Assembly: GCF_003255815.1 (NCBI RefSeq)
Contig: NC_037686.1
Coordinates: forward strand, 54,037,888 to 54,101,887
DNA length: 64,000 nucleotides
From: Theropithecus gelada
Taxonomy: Eukaryota > Chordata > Mammalia > Primates > Cercopithecidae
Direction of reading: 5' to 3'
This document shows, in pieces, positions 1 to 12,535 of the stretch. A program made the translations under genes and the position numbers. The notes under the pieces are model-generated. The model was not told where the DNA came from. It ran no database searches and saw only the letters and a list, made by a program, of their open reading frames with translations. How positions within the stretch are numbered: the stretch's first letter is position 1; each line of letters begins with the position of its first letter.

Positions 1-445
1 ACTTGGAATCAACCCAAATGTCCATCAGTGACAGATTGGATTAAGAAAATGTGGCACATATACACCATGGAATACTATGCAGCCATAAAAAAGGATGAGT
101 TTGTGTCCTTTGTAGGGACATGGATGCAGCTGGAAACCATCATTCTTAGCAAACTATCACAAGAACAGAAAACCAAACACCGCATGTTCTCACTCATAGG
201 TGGGAACTGAACAATGAGATCACTTGGACTCAGGAAGGGGAACATCACACACCGGGGCCTATCATGGGGAGGGGGGAGGGGGGAGGGATTGCATTGGGAG
301 TTATACCTGATGTAAATGACGAGTTGATGGGTGCAGTAGACCAACATGGCACAAGTATACATATGTAACAAACCTGCACGTTATGCACATGTACCCTATA
401 ACTTAAAGTATAATAATAATAAATAAATTAAAAAAAAAAAAAAAG
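1..445 (+). mobile_element. L1PA-type LINE-1 3' end, cut by the window edge
   Basis: This is the 3' terminus of a primate L1. Bases up to 210 encode the C-terminus of the ORF2 protein, with the residues MWHIYTMEYYAAIK and the native ending SLIGGN followed by TGA at 208-210. The 3'UTR follows, with its G-rich tract at 266-287, an ACCTGCACGTTATGCACATG-like stretch, an AATAATAATAAATAAA tail and a poly(A) run ending near 445. The rest of the element lies left of the window. ORF2p normally supplies endonuclease and reverse transcriptase for retrotransposition; this piece has neither domain. The 3'UTR resembles L1PA4-L1PA8 copies; the subfamily is a judgement from memory. Confidence 0.95.
266..287 (+). 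other. G-quadruplex-prone tract of the L1 3'UTR
   Basis: Four G-runs (4, 6, 6 and 3 G) are separated by single A residues, a strong G-quadruplex pattern. The polypurine tract is a known feature of primate L1 3'UTRs. It is better preserved here than in the L1 copies at 9.7 kb and 37.6 kb, where the runs are interrupted. Confidence 0.75.
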
Positions 446-447
446 AC

Positions 448-722
448 TCCTAGATGGGAGGGGTTAGAGTGATGGACTATGAAGATGAAGGAAGGGGCCA
501 CAAGCCAAGGAATGCAGGCAGCTGCTGTAAGATGGAAAAGGCAAGGAAACAGATACTCCCATGAAGCCTCCAGAAGGAACACAGCCCAGCTGAAACTTTG
601 GTTTTAAGCTCATTGAAACTTTGATTTCAGACTTCTCCAGAAATGAATGAAAATAAATTTGTGTGGTTTTAAGCCAGTAAGTTTATGTTAATTTGTTGCA
701 GCCACAATAAAAAATTAATACA
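448..722 (+). mobile_element. MLT1-type MaLR LTR, 3' part
   Basis: The stretch matches the 3' half of a mammalian MaLR LTR: a 'gcctccagaaggaacacagc' block, a 'gacttctccagaa' block, 'aataaatttgtgtggtttta', and a terminal 'ttgttgcagccacaataa' followed by 'aattaata'. The 5' half is not visible; the L1 poly(A) ends where it should begin, so the L1 may have inserted into the LTR. No coding capacity is expected. Confidence 0.7.
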
Positions 723-3700
723 TCTACAGATGTCTTTGAGCTCAAAACTAGCCAGTGGCTTGGGCTTCTGATGGTAAAGTCATCCCTCTCTGGGCCAAAA
801 AAGCATCGCTATATAAATAGGCAGGACAATGACAGAATTCCACGGGTAAGATTTTTTTAAGCCAAAAATTAAGTTTCACCAAACTTTTATTTGGAGGCTA
901 CAGCTATCGAAGCATTTATTACAAGAAAGAAGTACATATTTTCTCCAAACACAGGCAAGATTCTTTATATTTTAGGCTGGAATTTCTTCTGTAAACTTAC
1001 AGAGCCCAACCAAATGTTTTCCAAATGTTTTCCTAGCTCTGAGATCCTAAGTCTCTTGCCCACATCAGATCTGTCTGCTAACTCTGATACCGTGTAGAGG
1101 TATTTCACTTTCATTTACAAGGAAATAAGTTTCCCTTTGTGCTTTATTTGATGATAATCCTGATTATTTCACCTCAGGTCCTGTTTCCTTTAAAGAGAAA
1201 TTTTAGCTGTAAATCAGCAAAGGTTATTTATCATCGACTTGCCTTTTCTCAGGGACTGAGTATACACATTGATTTTGTAACATGGTTATCAAATTATCTT
1301 CATAAATCAGCTAATGGCTAAACAAACAATGTCACAAACAAAAGTAAAAGACATCTTGGTTTTTAAAGGAAGTAATGTGCCTACATTTCCAAAAAGCTAT
1401 GTGATGTACACCAGCCACTGTAACTAAAAGCATCTCTTTTAAAGTCCTTCTCCTGAGTTCTCAGGACAAATTAGGAGACTATCATGCTCAAGTCTGTGAC
1501 TTTTCTAAATGAATTTATCTAAAGTAGCATGTCAGCAGGGAGATGGAGAAGGAGTTGTTTTCTGATAAAGCTTGAGGCACATAGTTTAAGTTAACGAGAC
1601 ATGGCAAGAGCAGGTGGGTAATTCGATGTTCACACAGTGTAATGGGCCAAAGGCTAATTACTATTCACTGTAAAATGAACGTAAAAGTTGCAATTATGCC
1701 TTCATCCTGGTGGATGTGATGTATTAAAAGCTATCAGCTTCACCTTCTGTAATAACAGCTTTTGTCTGTTTGCACCAAGATGTGTGAAAATAAGAAGTAT
1801 GTGGAAAAGGAGAGCTCTGTGACTTTACACAAGAGCAAACATTGGCTTCTCATTGTCCCCGTTTCTCTGCTCAAGACACAAAGGAAAGACGATGCCCTGT
1901 GGCTTAGAAATGTCATTTGTAAATAAGATGCTTTCCTTCCTTGGCTATGAAATGCTGCCAACTGTTCACATAAGGACTTTTCCCTTGCCGACCCTTCATG
2001 TCAACTGTGAACCACAGATAAATACAGAGTTCACAAGGTGAAAGTCTCAATCACAAAGTTCAAGTTGTCAGAGTCAGAGTCGCGTCTGAGTAATGCAGGC
2101 AGGCTGAGCTGAGTGTCTACCACCATCTTTGCTAAAGGCATCCAACCAACAGGGCTATTCCATCCTCCTGTTATGCAACTAACGAAAACTTATGAAAAGT
2201 GCATGTGGAAGATAAAAAGAAGGAAAGATAATGGATAAGGTTCAGGGATGCCTGTATTGTAGAATAATTCACCTGTGATGCAAGAATGAAAATCTTAAGC
2301 ATACCAACAGAAAAGAAAACCATGATCTCCTAAGTAGAGGAGAACGGATGCTGAATATCTGAACATCAATCGCAAAAGAAATCCAGCTTGGAGAAAGGAA
2401 AGTCAATTCTGACCTTGTCTGCCAAGATCCTGCCACTTGAAGACTTCTAGGATATATCTATATTTAGTGAGTTTCTAACCATGCATATTCCATGCATCCT
2501 GGACACTGCTTTCCTTCTTTACTTTTCGCAGCTTGTTCTCTGATTAACCTTCTGTTCATTATCCCAGATCTATCGCTGATTTATAGATAATCTCCTTTTT
2601 CATACCACGGCACCACTGAGAGGGACCAGCCAGCTCCTTCCTGTCTCTATTTCCTATCTCTAGCTTGACCTCACACTTCTACTGAGAGCTGCCTCTCAAG
2701 CAGCCCCAGCGGGTACAGCGTGGTAGTTCCAGGACCTTTCCGTGCACCAGAGGGTCAGGTACTCAGCATATATTAGAGAGCTGCATGTGAAATGCCAACT
2801 CATTTAGGATTGGGGAAATGTAATGTATACAGTTATATAACAACAGATCAACTTGGAATTCTCCAAACACAGTGAAGATAATTTTATGGGGAAAAAGGCC
2901 TTATATTTGGTATGAAAAGATGTCAGTCTAAGCAGGGATTGTGCTCAGATGATTTCTACCTTTGCTTCAATCCATGCTTCATAAGGACTCTACCTTGATT
3001 GCCAAATTTTAAAAGGAAAGTTCAATTTAAACTTACTGATGCCATTGAACATTTCTTATTCTCAAAAGTTGCAGAGATTTTAGGATAGATCTTTAGAACA
3101 TTGGTTTTGGTTTAAAATATCAGCTTCCAGAGACAACACGGTCACAGCACAAAGTTTTAATCTGTGCCAGGAAAATATCAGTGCCAATGATATCTAACCC
3201 ACCTGGATCTGTTGTTTGAGTTCTGCCCACCAGCTCTCCTTGCCAAAAGTTGTCCCAAACCATGATGTAGCTGCCAATGTGTCTGAGACCCCAGTCTATT
3301 CTCATAATGGACAAAGTTGGGAAATGCAATGATTCTAGAAGCTTCTCAGACATACACCTGAGCTACACTATTGTCACTATGGCACATGCCAGACAAATTG
3401 AGAGAGTTATAAATACATCTCCAGTACAAATTACATCCCAATGTTCTAATGCATTCTAGCTACTCTGTGGGTGTTGCAATTCAATATTGATTTTATTTAG
3501 AGCAAAAAGAGTTATTTGATGACAAAATTTAAATGTATACTGCATAAAAATTCAATTTTTAAAGAAAAGCTTTACTTTCAGATATATTACAATAAAACCG
3601 CAGCTACCAACGTCCTTAACTCCTTCATTGCAATGATCTGAATGTCAAATGCAGTTCTTGACTTCTTTCCATTCTTTAAAAAAAGATTTCTCTCATCAAG

Positions 3701-4440
3701 ATAAGGCTGGAGACCACCCAGTAACTCCTGACTTCCCTGGGCTAAATATGTTGCAAGTTTTTTCGTCAATCTTACAGCTTTATAATTCGTCCGAAATAGG
3801 CTTGACTGCATTTGTGTTCCCATCATTCTTAGCTTGCCTCCTGATTTTATGCACCCTTGTCTGCTCAAGGAGATTACTAAGGTTACTGATGTGTTTTTAA
3901 TGTAAATATTCTCCCTTTGTCATGAAAAGGAAAAATTACAAGGATGTCAAGTAATATTGAATGTAAATAAGCCTTTCTCACCTCAGCTCATGCTAAATTT
4001 CTACCGCTAAGTAAATAAACTGGTAACAGAGTAGGATTAATGTCAGTGATCCACTAAAGGTTGCTAGTTTGAGGCAGAACAATAAAGCAAAGACTACAAA
4101 ATACTAATGACGCTTCTGGGTGTTGATATTGCTTGCTTTCCGTGAGGATTCACAGATCTAAATGCTGTTTTGCTAGCATTAACATGGCTGTGGAGCCATT
4201 GCAATACAAACACTGGCAGTTTTAAAAAAAAAAAACTATCTGGCAATTGGACAGATGACCCAGGTGTTAGCAGTAATTCTGTGCCTCATATTTTCAGTTT
4301 ATTCCCAGAAGTTTAAAGGCACTGAAAGGGACACCAATCATTCTGAGCAAGTAATCAGTCTGAACTAGCAACTAAATGATAGGGAGGGACAGACAGACAT
4401 TAGTGTAAAAACACACAAACACAAGTAAAGGAAAGGGGAA
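723..4440. other. Noncoding DNA, no gene seen
   Basis: I see only short ORFs without recognisable domains and no clear repeat boundaries. A direct duplication of about 11 bases (caaatgttttc) lies near 1,012-1,034. Very old repeats may be present below what can be recognised by eye. Confidence 0.5.
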
Positions 4441-4442
4441 TT

Positions 4443-4525
4443 GTGACCTTAAACCAAGGGTCAGCAACGTGTCACGGCCTGTTATACGTGGCCTGCAAAG
4501 CCAAAATATTTACTATCTGGACCCT
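4443..4525. mobile_element. hAT-Charlie-type nonautonomous DNA transposon fragment (MER58-like)
   Basis: The segment carries 'gggtcagcaacgtgtcacgg' and 'ggcctgcaaagccaaaatat' followed by 'ttactatctggaccctg', the signature of a common mammalian hAT-type element whose ends read CAGGGGTCGGCAAACT. It is short and diverged. A second copy in the opposite orientation lies at 24,188-24,345. The subfamily name is tentative. Confidence 0.55.
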
Positions 4526-5290
4526 GCCATCCTGTTCTAAACACTCCAATGTGGAAATCCATTTGTGTGTGCTCTTGGGGTACTTAACAGGCTGCAGATA
4601 TTTCTGCAGAAGCCAACCAAGCCTGCTAACCAGGTGTGTGTGTGCGCGTGCACCCTAGTAAGGAACCCTAAAAGCAGACATTGAGATGAGAGTTTGTATG
4701 CAAGTGATTTTTTATGGAATGCTCCCAGGAAAAGCCAGTAATGGAGTAGGGAGACAGGACAGGTCAGAGAAAGAAGCAAAGCGAATGTGGGATTTTAGGC
4801 CAAGCTTCAGCTTCAGTCTGATCCTATAGTGAGCTCAGGAGTGTAAATTACACTTCAGAGTTGGTCCCATCTTCCAAGGCAAGGAAACTGGATTCCCCAC
4901 TCATGCAGAGAGCACTGGTTGTGAGATGAGAGGAGGGACAGATATAAACGTTTAGTGGCTTTTCACTTTCTGGGTATCTAGATCAAACAGCCCCATTAGA
5001 AAAGGGCTCTGAAGAAAACCACGGGTGTGTCACTCTGAGCAAGGCACCTGGAGCTGGATAAAGCACAAAGGAACCTACAGGACATCAGTGGGCATGAGTG
5101 GGTGTAGGTGGAACACAGGCAAGCCCAATACAAAGTGTGCATGCATTAGCACACACGAGGGATTCTGCAGATAGGATTCAGTGCAGAGTGGCAAAAGATT
5201 GGATGCACAACTTTATCAAACTCGTCTAGAGGCCTCTGCTCCACCTTGACACCGTGAAACACCTCTGTCCCCAGCATGAAGCAAAACGAT
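4526..5290. other. Noncoding DNA, no gene seen
   Basis: This contains a short TG/CG-rich alternating tract near 4,634-4,651 and otherwise unassigned sequence. The part at 4,660-4,850 has the look of an old LTR or LINE remnant, but I cannot name it. Confidence 0.4.
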
Positions 5291-5299
5291 CATTGTAAT

Positions 5300-5545
5300 C
5301 ATGGTTAATATTTATTGAGCATGGTCAAAATATACTGAGCTCTTTGGATACACTATTTTATTTAATGCCATAACAACTGTGCAAAGTTGGTATCATTGTT
5401 CCTTTTTCAGGGATGAGGAACACAGTGCTCTGAGTGGTTAAAATAGCTAAATGATCCAAAAGCTAAATGACCCAAAGATACTTAGGAAGTAGGAGAGATG
5501 AAATATAAAGCCAGATGAAGTCTGTCCTGCTCTAAAGCCCTTAGT
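5300..5545 (-). mobile_element. MIR SINE, antisense
   Basis: Read on the plus strand it opens with 'taatatttattgagcatgg', then 'actattttatttaatgccat', 'ggtatcattgttcctttttc' and 'agggatgaggaacacag'. That is the reverse complement of the MIR core and tail (aagcgctcaataaatgtt, cctcatctgtaaaatgggg). It is an ancient tRNA-derived SINE, diverged and inactive. Confidence 0.8.
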
Positions 5546-5678
5546 CTTCCCACTCACCCACCTCTTGAGCTGGGAGAACTGAAGGATACGCCATTCTCTA
5601 GAACATTCTGAAAACAAAACTCAACAAGTAATCTCCTCTGTGACACAGTACATGGGAAAACTTCAGACGGTGAGAGTG

Positions 5679-5735
5679 CAGAGAGAGAGAAAGAGAGAGA
5701 GAGAGGGAGGGAGAGAGAGAGAGAGAGAAACAGAC
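5679..5735. repeat. (GA)n simple repeat
   Basis: Nearly uninterrupted GA dinucleotides with AAAG and GGGAGG interruptions form a purine-only strand of over 40 bases, which could adopt a triplex. Confidence 0.9.
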
Positions 5736-5924
5736 AGTGAGCTGATATAACCATCTCATGCAAGAGGGTGCCAGGACTTAAAGGGCAACTAGAATGAGAT
5801 GATCCTCTCTGGTTTGGGTTTTTCAATCTATTTTTAAAGAACGTGAGCTTACTTCTTAAATAATTCAGTAATCAGCTTTCAAATTTGTACCAGATTCTAA
5901 GGGAGAAAGGCTGATGTGTATGGG

Positions 5925-6105
5925 CAGTGGTTCTCAAACTTTACTGTGCATCCAAATTCCCAGAGAGTGTGTCTCAATGCTCATTCCCAGACTCGGCTCT
6001 TAGCTTCCGAATGTCTAGTTGAAGGCCAGGCACCTGGCTTTTTTCTGGAAGGTCTGAGGCAGGTCATCCATAAGTTGCATTTTGAGAAACATGGTTTTAG
6101 AAAAA
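5925..6105 (+). mobile_element. MER5A-type hAT nonautonomous transposon
   Basis: It starts with 'cagtggttctcaaactttac' and 'gtgcatccaaattcc' and ends with 'attttgagaaacatggtttt', matching the terminal inverted repeats of MER5A (CAGTGGTTCTCAAACTT and its complement). The centre is diverged. Inactive. Confidence 0.8.
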
Positions 6106-6781
6106 TGGGCAAGAATGACTAAAAGAACCCATGTCTACCCAAGAATAGTTGCCTTCCCTGGAATTCTGATAATTTTACAGGTTTCTCCCTCTCTCTTTGT
6201 ATACATAGAGAGAGGTAGAACTATCCAGGCTGACCAGCCAGAAATGGTAAGAGATTTCACTTACAGACAAGTTAGCCATATGTGACTTCTCAGTATCAAT
6301 CTGATTCCGATCTAGAGTTGGAAATTAAAAGTTGTTAATTTCTGATATCAAGTGCAATGAACTAGATCCGGATTATTTTTGAGTATAAATATGTGCACCA
6401 ATTCAGTGTGATTTTTTTTTTTTTTTTTTTTGAAATTCCAAGATGAGTAGGAGGAAGAACAATTTGGTGTGCTGGCCAAGTTCTGTTCTGGGGTAATTAA
6501 AATCTGCCTATTTAAAATTCTTTTTGTAAATTTCAGTAGCTATAGGCTTCTTCTTTACTTCCCGTTCTAAAGGGCCATAGAACAGTGCCAGCGTTAGCTG
6601 ACTGTCCTATGACTGCCAGGTGACACTCAGTGCAGCAAATGTGGGGCAGTCACATGTAAATCCAAACATGAATTGGACAAGCCATTAATACCAGTATATT
6701 ATATGAAAACATATTCAAGTAATAAGTTCATGTTTGGCTTTGATTCCAGAGCCTCAAAAATTATATTTCTAAGTGTTGTTA
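6106..6781. other. Noncoding DNA with a poly(T) run
   Basis: No gene is seen. A 20-base T-run spans about 6,412-6,431. It has no Alu or L1 body attached to it, so it is a simple homopolymer rather than a visible retroposon tail. Confidence 0.5.
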
Positions 6782-7381
6782 TACAAGTGCCATTTAACAA
6801 TGTTTTGGTCAACAACAGATCGCATATCCAATATTCTAATCCCATAAGATTAGAATAGAGCTGAGAACTTCCTATTGCCTTATGACTTCATAGCTGTTGT
6901 AGTGTGATTACTTAATGGTTTTTACAGATTTAGTGTAGTCTCAGTGTACAGTGTTAAAAACATCTACAGTAGTATACAGTAATATCCTAGGCTTCACATT
7001 CACTTGTCACTCACTCATTCACTCACTCACTGACTCACCCAGAGCAACTTCCAGTCCTGCAAGCTCCATTCATAAGCCCCCTAGGGAGGTGTACCATTTC
7101 GTATCATTTATAGTGTTTTTACTGTACCTTTTCTATGTTTAGATGTGTTTAGATATGCAAATACTTCTCACTGTGTTACAGCTGCCTACAATATTCAGTA
7201 CAGTAACATGCTATGCAGGTTTACAGCCTAGGAGCAATAGGCTATATATCCTATGTGTGCAGTAGGCTGTACCATGTAGGTTTGTGTAAGTGCACTCTAT
7301 GATGTTCACATAACAATAAAGTTGCCTAATGACACATTTCTTAGAATGTATCCCCATCATTAAGTGATGCATGACTGTATT
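6782..7381. mobile_element. TcMar-Tigger-type nonautonomous DNA transposon
   Basis: Imperfect terminal inverted repeats bound the element: the left end reads 'atacaagtgccatttaacaa' and the right end, reverse-complemented, reads 'atacagtcatgcatcactta'. Hallmark internal blocks include 'ttttggtcaacaacagatcg', 'cagagcaacttccagtcctg', 'gtaccttttctatgtttaga' and 'tacagcctaggagcaatagg'. An ACTC-rich run lies near 7,008-7,037. Tigger elements target TA, consistent with T/A at both edges. It encodes no intact transposase. The exact family is not certain. Confidence 0.8.
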
Positions 7382-9560
7382 TGGATCTTGTAAGGATAGC
7401 TTGATATAGCCAAGGAAATTCATACTAAATTAATAATACATGATTGATTGGAGTGCATCTTGTTATCTAGATAAATAGCGACTTCTCATAGAAAGGGCAT
7501 TTTCATGCTGTTTGTTGTTGTTGTTCCTGAATCATTCCAATGTGGCCTTAGAATGTTTATTCAGAATAAAAGTTATGCCTCTTTTCTTTCTAAGGATTTT
7601 TTAATACTGTCCATACTTTAATGATTGACTTTAATAATGCTCTGATTAAGACAAATAGCAGTAAAAGAAATTAAGAAGGTAAGGAGAAAGGGGACTCAGT
7701 AGATGAAAGTAGTGGACAAATGAATGGAGAGAAGAAGAGAGAAAGAAAGAGAGAGAGAACATGCAAACTACCACATGGTCCATAAATGAAGACAAAAAGA
7801 AAAACATGCCACCAGATGGCAAGTGGGGCAACAGCCGCTCACAGCCGTTAGAAGCAGAAGCATTCACTATAATTTCTGATATTGCTTTTCTGTCTAAATA
7901 TGGTGATAAAGCCTCTTTTGACTGGCTTTAGCTTTTGTGATGCAGCAAGGAAACCCATTTGGCAGGAGGAGGACCCATGGCAGAAACAGAAGGCAAGATC
8001 CCACAGGGACTGAACGGGTCTGTGGAAACACAGACATCAAACAAAGGCAATAGATTTAGATTGCTGATTTCAAAATGCTAGAGAGGACTATCTTGGATCC
8101 TAGAATGGAAATTTACAAAAGCTTCAAGACAGAAACCAGTCTTTGCTTCCACTAGTTCAAGTTACTTCACCTTTTAGCAACAGGCTTATTTCGAGCAACA
8201 GTAACTCTCAGATGTGGCTCTCAAGAAAACAGCCTATGGCTCTTCTGAGCTCTTATATAAACTTAAGCTTTTCAGACATCAGATCAAACCTATTTTTTCT
8301 TAGCAACTGTGATGTTTAAAAATCTAAGTACACTTAATATCAAAATAGAGTACTCTTAGCTGGATATAGATAAGCATAAGAGCAAAAGAGAAGTGAGTTT
8401 AGAAATCAAAGGACACCAAATAAAAATAACATTAAAAATACAAAGGCTAGAAACACATCTTAAACATCTCATTCATATGTGTAGTTTTGCATGTTAGAGA
8501 GATTATTAATATTTTTATAAAAATAATACTACTAAATTCTAGCAAATCAAAAGTGTTTAAAATACAGAAAGGTTGAATAGAGGACTTCTGGTTGAGAAAT
8601 ATGCAGCTTTTTTATTTGAAAATGCTCAGTAATGCATCGGTTGATTGAAATTGCTAATCAAGGTAAAAGATGTATGATTCAAGCAATTATAGAGCAAACA
8701 TAGTTTCTTATTTTCAAGACACACAGTGGATGTCTAAACAGGATTTTAATAAACCTTCTGAAATACTTTACAGCTTAGATGCTTTCAATTACTTACTATT
8801 TCTTCTTTTTTCCTTCTTTTTTTCTTTTCTTTTTTCCCTTCATCTCTATTACATGACTAGCTAGCTGTAACTATAACAATATGTTCCAGATTTTCTCTTA
8901 CTTCTTTCATATGCTATAACCAGTAAGTGTTTGGTACAAGAATAAATAAGTGATGGATGAATGGACAGTAGATGGATGGATAGATGAGTAAACAGATGAA
9001 TAAATAAGCAAATGAATGAGTGCTGTCTTAGGTCAGGTGTTATGAGGTATAGATGAGAGATGGAGATTGGTATGTGAGGGATTATTGAAGACTGCTCTCA
9101 CTTACAAAGGAGTGAGGGAAGTAAGATGGGTTGAGCAAGGAGCTAAACAGTGATGGTCTTAATAGAAGTCTCAGTAGTTTCCAGAGGGAGCTCTGGAGCT
9201 GGGATGGGACCACCCTTTAGAGTTGTTCCATGTTGAGGCAAATGACATGGGCTTTAAATCACACATTAACCAAGAGGGGAGGTGGCATAATTTTGGACAA
9301 GTCAGGTCCTTCTGTGGAGGACAAATCTCAGAGAAAGTTTCAGCTGACAGGCGTTGGCGACCAACACTTCAGAGTTTGGGAGTGCTTTGGTCCTGAATGG
9401 GAATCAGGGTGGTGACCACAGCGCCCACTAGAGTACATTTATATGAATTTTTTTTTTAACTAGAGAGTTACCAGGGACTAATGAGTACCCTGGGGTTAGC
9501 TGCATCCCCAGTTTTCCAGGAGTAACTAAGTCATAGATGAACTAAATGCATGCCATTTAA
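7382..9560. other. Noncoding DNA with simple repeats
   Basis: No gene is seen. A (GA/GAAA)n purine stretch lies near 7,725-7,760, a T/C-rich stretch near 8,798-8,840, and a degenerate (TGGA)n-like stretch at about 8,945-9,025 just after a possible MIR tail ('agtaagtgtttggtacaaga'). Confidence 0.5.
8945..9025. repeat. Degenerate (GATG)n/(AATGA)n-like repeat
   Basis: Imperfect tetranucleotide units such as GATGGATGGATAGATGAG and GAATAAATAAGCAAATGAAT run for about 80 bases. Confidence 0.7.
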
Positions 9561-9571
9561 AAGATGGTCTT

Positions 9572-9898
9572 GAGTTCATGTCCTTTGCAGGGACATAGAT
9601 GAAGCTGGAAACCATCATTCTCAGCAAACTAACACAAGAACAGAAAACCAAACACTGCATGCTCTCATTCATAAGTGGGAGTTGAACAATGAGAACACAT
9701 GGACATAGGGAGGGGAACATCACACCCTGGGGCCTGTTGGGGGGTTGGGGGGTAAGGGAGGAAAAGCATTAGGAGAAATACCTAATATAGATGACAGATT
9801 GGTGGGTGCAGCAAACCACCATGGCACGTGTATACCTAGGTAAAAAACCTGCACGTTCTGCACAGAACTTAAAGTACAATAAAAAAAAATTTTTTTTT
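9572..9898 (+). mobile_element. 5'-truncated L1 3' end with target-site duplication
   Basis: The insert contains the last part of ORF2, the 3'UTR with its G-rich tract ('ttggggggttggggggtaag') and a tail that ends A(9)T(9)AA. It is flanked by imperfect direct repeats of 11 bases (aagatggtctt at 9,561-9,571 and aagatagtctt at 9,899-9,909), consistent with target-primed reverse transcription and severe 5' truncation. The T-run after the A-run is unusual and probably arose later. Inactive. Confidence 0.88.
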
Positions 9899-9909
9899 AA
9901 GATAGTCTT

Positions 9910-12300
9910 AAAAGCTACCAGTCTATATCATGAAACAAGGCTCAAGGTCCAACATGTGCACCTGAGACCCAATGAATATAAAACAAATAACATTACCACT
10001 CTCCACTTGACTTTGATAAGAGCTTGGCAATTTAAGGTTATATTTCTGCCAAAGGTCTGTATGAAGCAGTTTTGTGCTGATGACTGCGGGCAGATACACA
10101 CACTGTAGACAAACTATAAAAGAGTAAGATAGAGGTTCACAGATGGGCACTGAAGAATCGCACCAAGCCCCTCACCTGGATGACGGACAAGAAATGCCAT
10201 GGATAAAATCAGGATTTTTCTTAGGAAACACTCCTAGATCCACTCTCCTTCTTGAGTGACTAATCAATTAAACACTTAAATTCTGAACATGGTCAGATGG
10301 TTTTAGTCTGAAAAAGAAAATGCATCTTGTAAACCCACATAATGGTGGATGTAATAATGAAGACACAAATAATAGAGTCACATTATTAGCTTTCTTGCCT
10401 ACATCACTGCTTGCTATTGATGATTTGAAGATATGGCTCATCAGTGTTTCCAGATTCTAAAGATTATGTGCCATCAATAAGGCAAGCACTCCTACTATGA
10501 ATTAAACCATTATATGTGTTTCTAATAATAATAAAAATGTAATTTCAATTTTTAAACAGCACTTTATAAATCATTACAGTTCTAAGTAATCAAACAGTAA
10601 AAATCCACCAATGGCCTCGAGTCTTGTCACATCTCTCTACAACAGTGAGGTTCCAATGGACACTCAAAAACTACTGCAGGCTGAAAGGGAGAGTCTGCAT
10701 CTTAGCTGCCAGAGGCTCCTTTGATTTGAACCCAAGCTTTAGTTCACTCCAGGCTACATGAAGCAGTGCCTCTCCAAGACAGAAAATAGATATTTTACAA
10801 CTTGTATCGCTGAAGAAGGTCAAACCCACCCTGTACATCCCAAAGTCATCAACACAATTAAAGGGAGAATGGGGTGGGGAGGAGAAGGAGGAACAGAAAG
10901 TTAAATTTCACAGATCTATGTATGGGTTAGATCTTGTACCAATCACTTTATTATAACTACACTATTCCTAGAGACACCTCTATTGATGGGAATTTGTCCT
11001 AATACAAAAGCCTTCTTAATACCTGAAAAAAAATCCATCATTCACTACCTGTGAGCAGATGAATTCAGCCCAGAGATAAGTCTGCATGAATTATACCTAA
11101 AGTTCCCGTTAGGAATCTTTTTCACAGGGAGTAATGTCTCATCATATGTAACTTTGTGGGAAAATGAAAGTACACAGAGTTACTTGGTATGCAAAGCAGG
11201 CCCCAACCTACTGTCATGAAGGGGTCATTTGTGAGGTGACACTTCTTCTCCTTGCACTTCAATTTCTCCTAATTACTACAAATTTTACAGGAGCCTAAAA
11301 TGACTTAAGTCTAGATTTTCAGTCCAACACTATTGTGGTCTATTCATCAACCAGTTACCACGATTATTATATGTGGAAAAATATTATCCCTAAATGGTTT
11401 CCATGTTCCTATGTTATCAAAGTGATAACTCCAATGGCTAACTCCTTCCCTTTTCAGGTGATCCTTGCTTGGTATAATGATCAAATGTAGAAATAAGGTC
11501 ATTGCAGAAATAAAATCATAATTAGGAAATATTTTCATTAAAATTAATTTCAATACCAGAATTTTATGTAAAAATCTAAAATGCAATGATTTACTTTTAT
11601 AGTCACTAAAAAGAATGACAATTAATAAACTAAACTTAATAAATGATAATAATTTTATGTAAAACTTTAGACTATCAGAAATTATCTTTGCTTTCTAAAA
11701 TTGCCTATAATATTTAACATTCAAAAAAGGTAGATAATTCACATTTGACTACAATAAAATTCTTCTAAAATACTTTTGTAATCTAACATCACCTCAAATA
11801 AGTTATTGAAGATAAATGCTACTGAGAATTTAAAATAAATGACTGAAAAAGACTAAATTGGTGTAAATGTCTTTTATCCTTAAGATAGTCTATCTAGCCA
11901 TGTAATTTTTTTCTGTTTTAAAATGCAGTAATAATTAAAGCTTGGTGAAGGTCCCTAGTTTCCAAAATTGATTCTTCAAAAAATGCTGTAAAGGTTTAAC
12001 ATTACTGGCAACAGAGAGGGCAACTGATGGAGTTATTTTTTAGTAGTTCCCTTATGAAACAAGTCAAATATAAATGTTATGGGTTTATGAATTCAATATA
12101 TCTCTGCGTCTGTTGACTTTAAAAAGTCTTTTCCTAACAGATGGTAATCACTTATTACTTGTGTCTAACAGACAAACAAAATAAACAGTTGTCCACTTGT
12201 TTGCTTAATTTAGAAGCACCTAACTCACCAACAGTGGAATTATATTTCGAAAGAATGATCGTGAGCTCCTTACTTCAAGGATGGTGCTGCAATAGTTCTT
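9910..12300. other. Noncoding DNA, no gene seen
   Basis: AT-rich sequence with no recognised repeat boundary and only short ORFs lacking domains. The longest open stretches are near 11,347-11,586 (minus) and 12,141-12,446 (plus); the second runs into the MIR below and is chance. Confidence 0.5.
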
Positions 12301-12309
12301 CATGGAAAG

Positions 12310-12535
12310 TTCAGTTTAGTGTAGTGGTCACAAGGGTGGACGAAGCAACCCATCTTCATAGATTTGAACCTCATCTTAGTCACTTACCTTTAAAATGCTA
12401 TTTAAACTCTCTTGGCCTCAGTTTTCTCATCTGTAACATGGGATAATAATGGAAATTTCTGTGTAAAGTTGCGAAGATTAAATGCATGAATACACATCAT
12501 GCCCTCAGAACAGCCCTTTGTAATCAAGAGCTACT
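12310..12535 (+). mobile_element. MIR SINE
   Basis: It shows the MIR order: 'tagtgtagtggtcacaaggg', a 'gatttgaacctcatcttagt' core, 'cctcagttttctcatctgta', 'acatgggataataatgg' and 'ttgcgaagattaaatgca'. Ancient and inactive. Confidence 0.85.
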
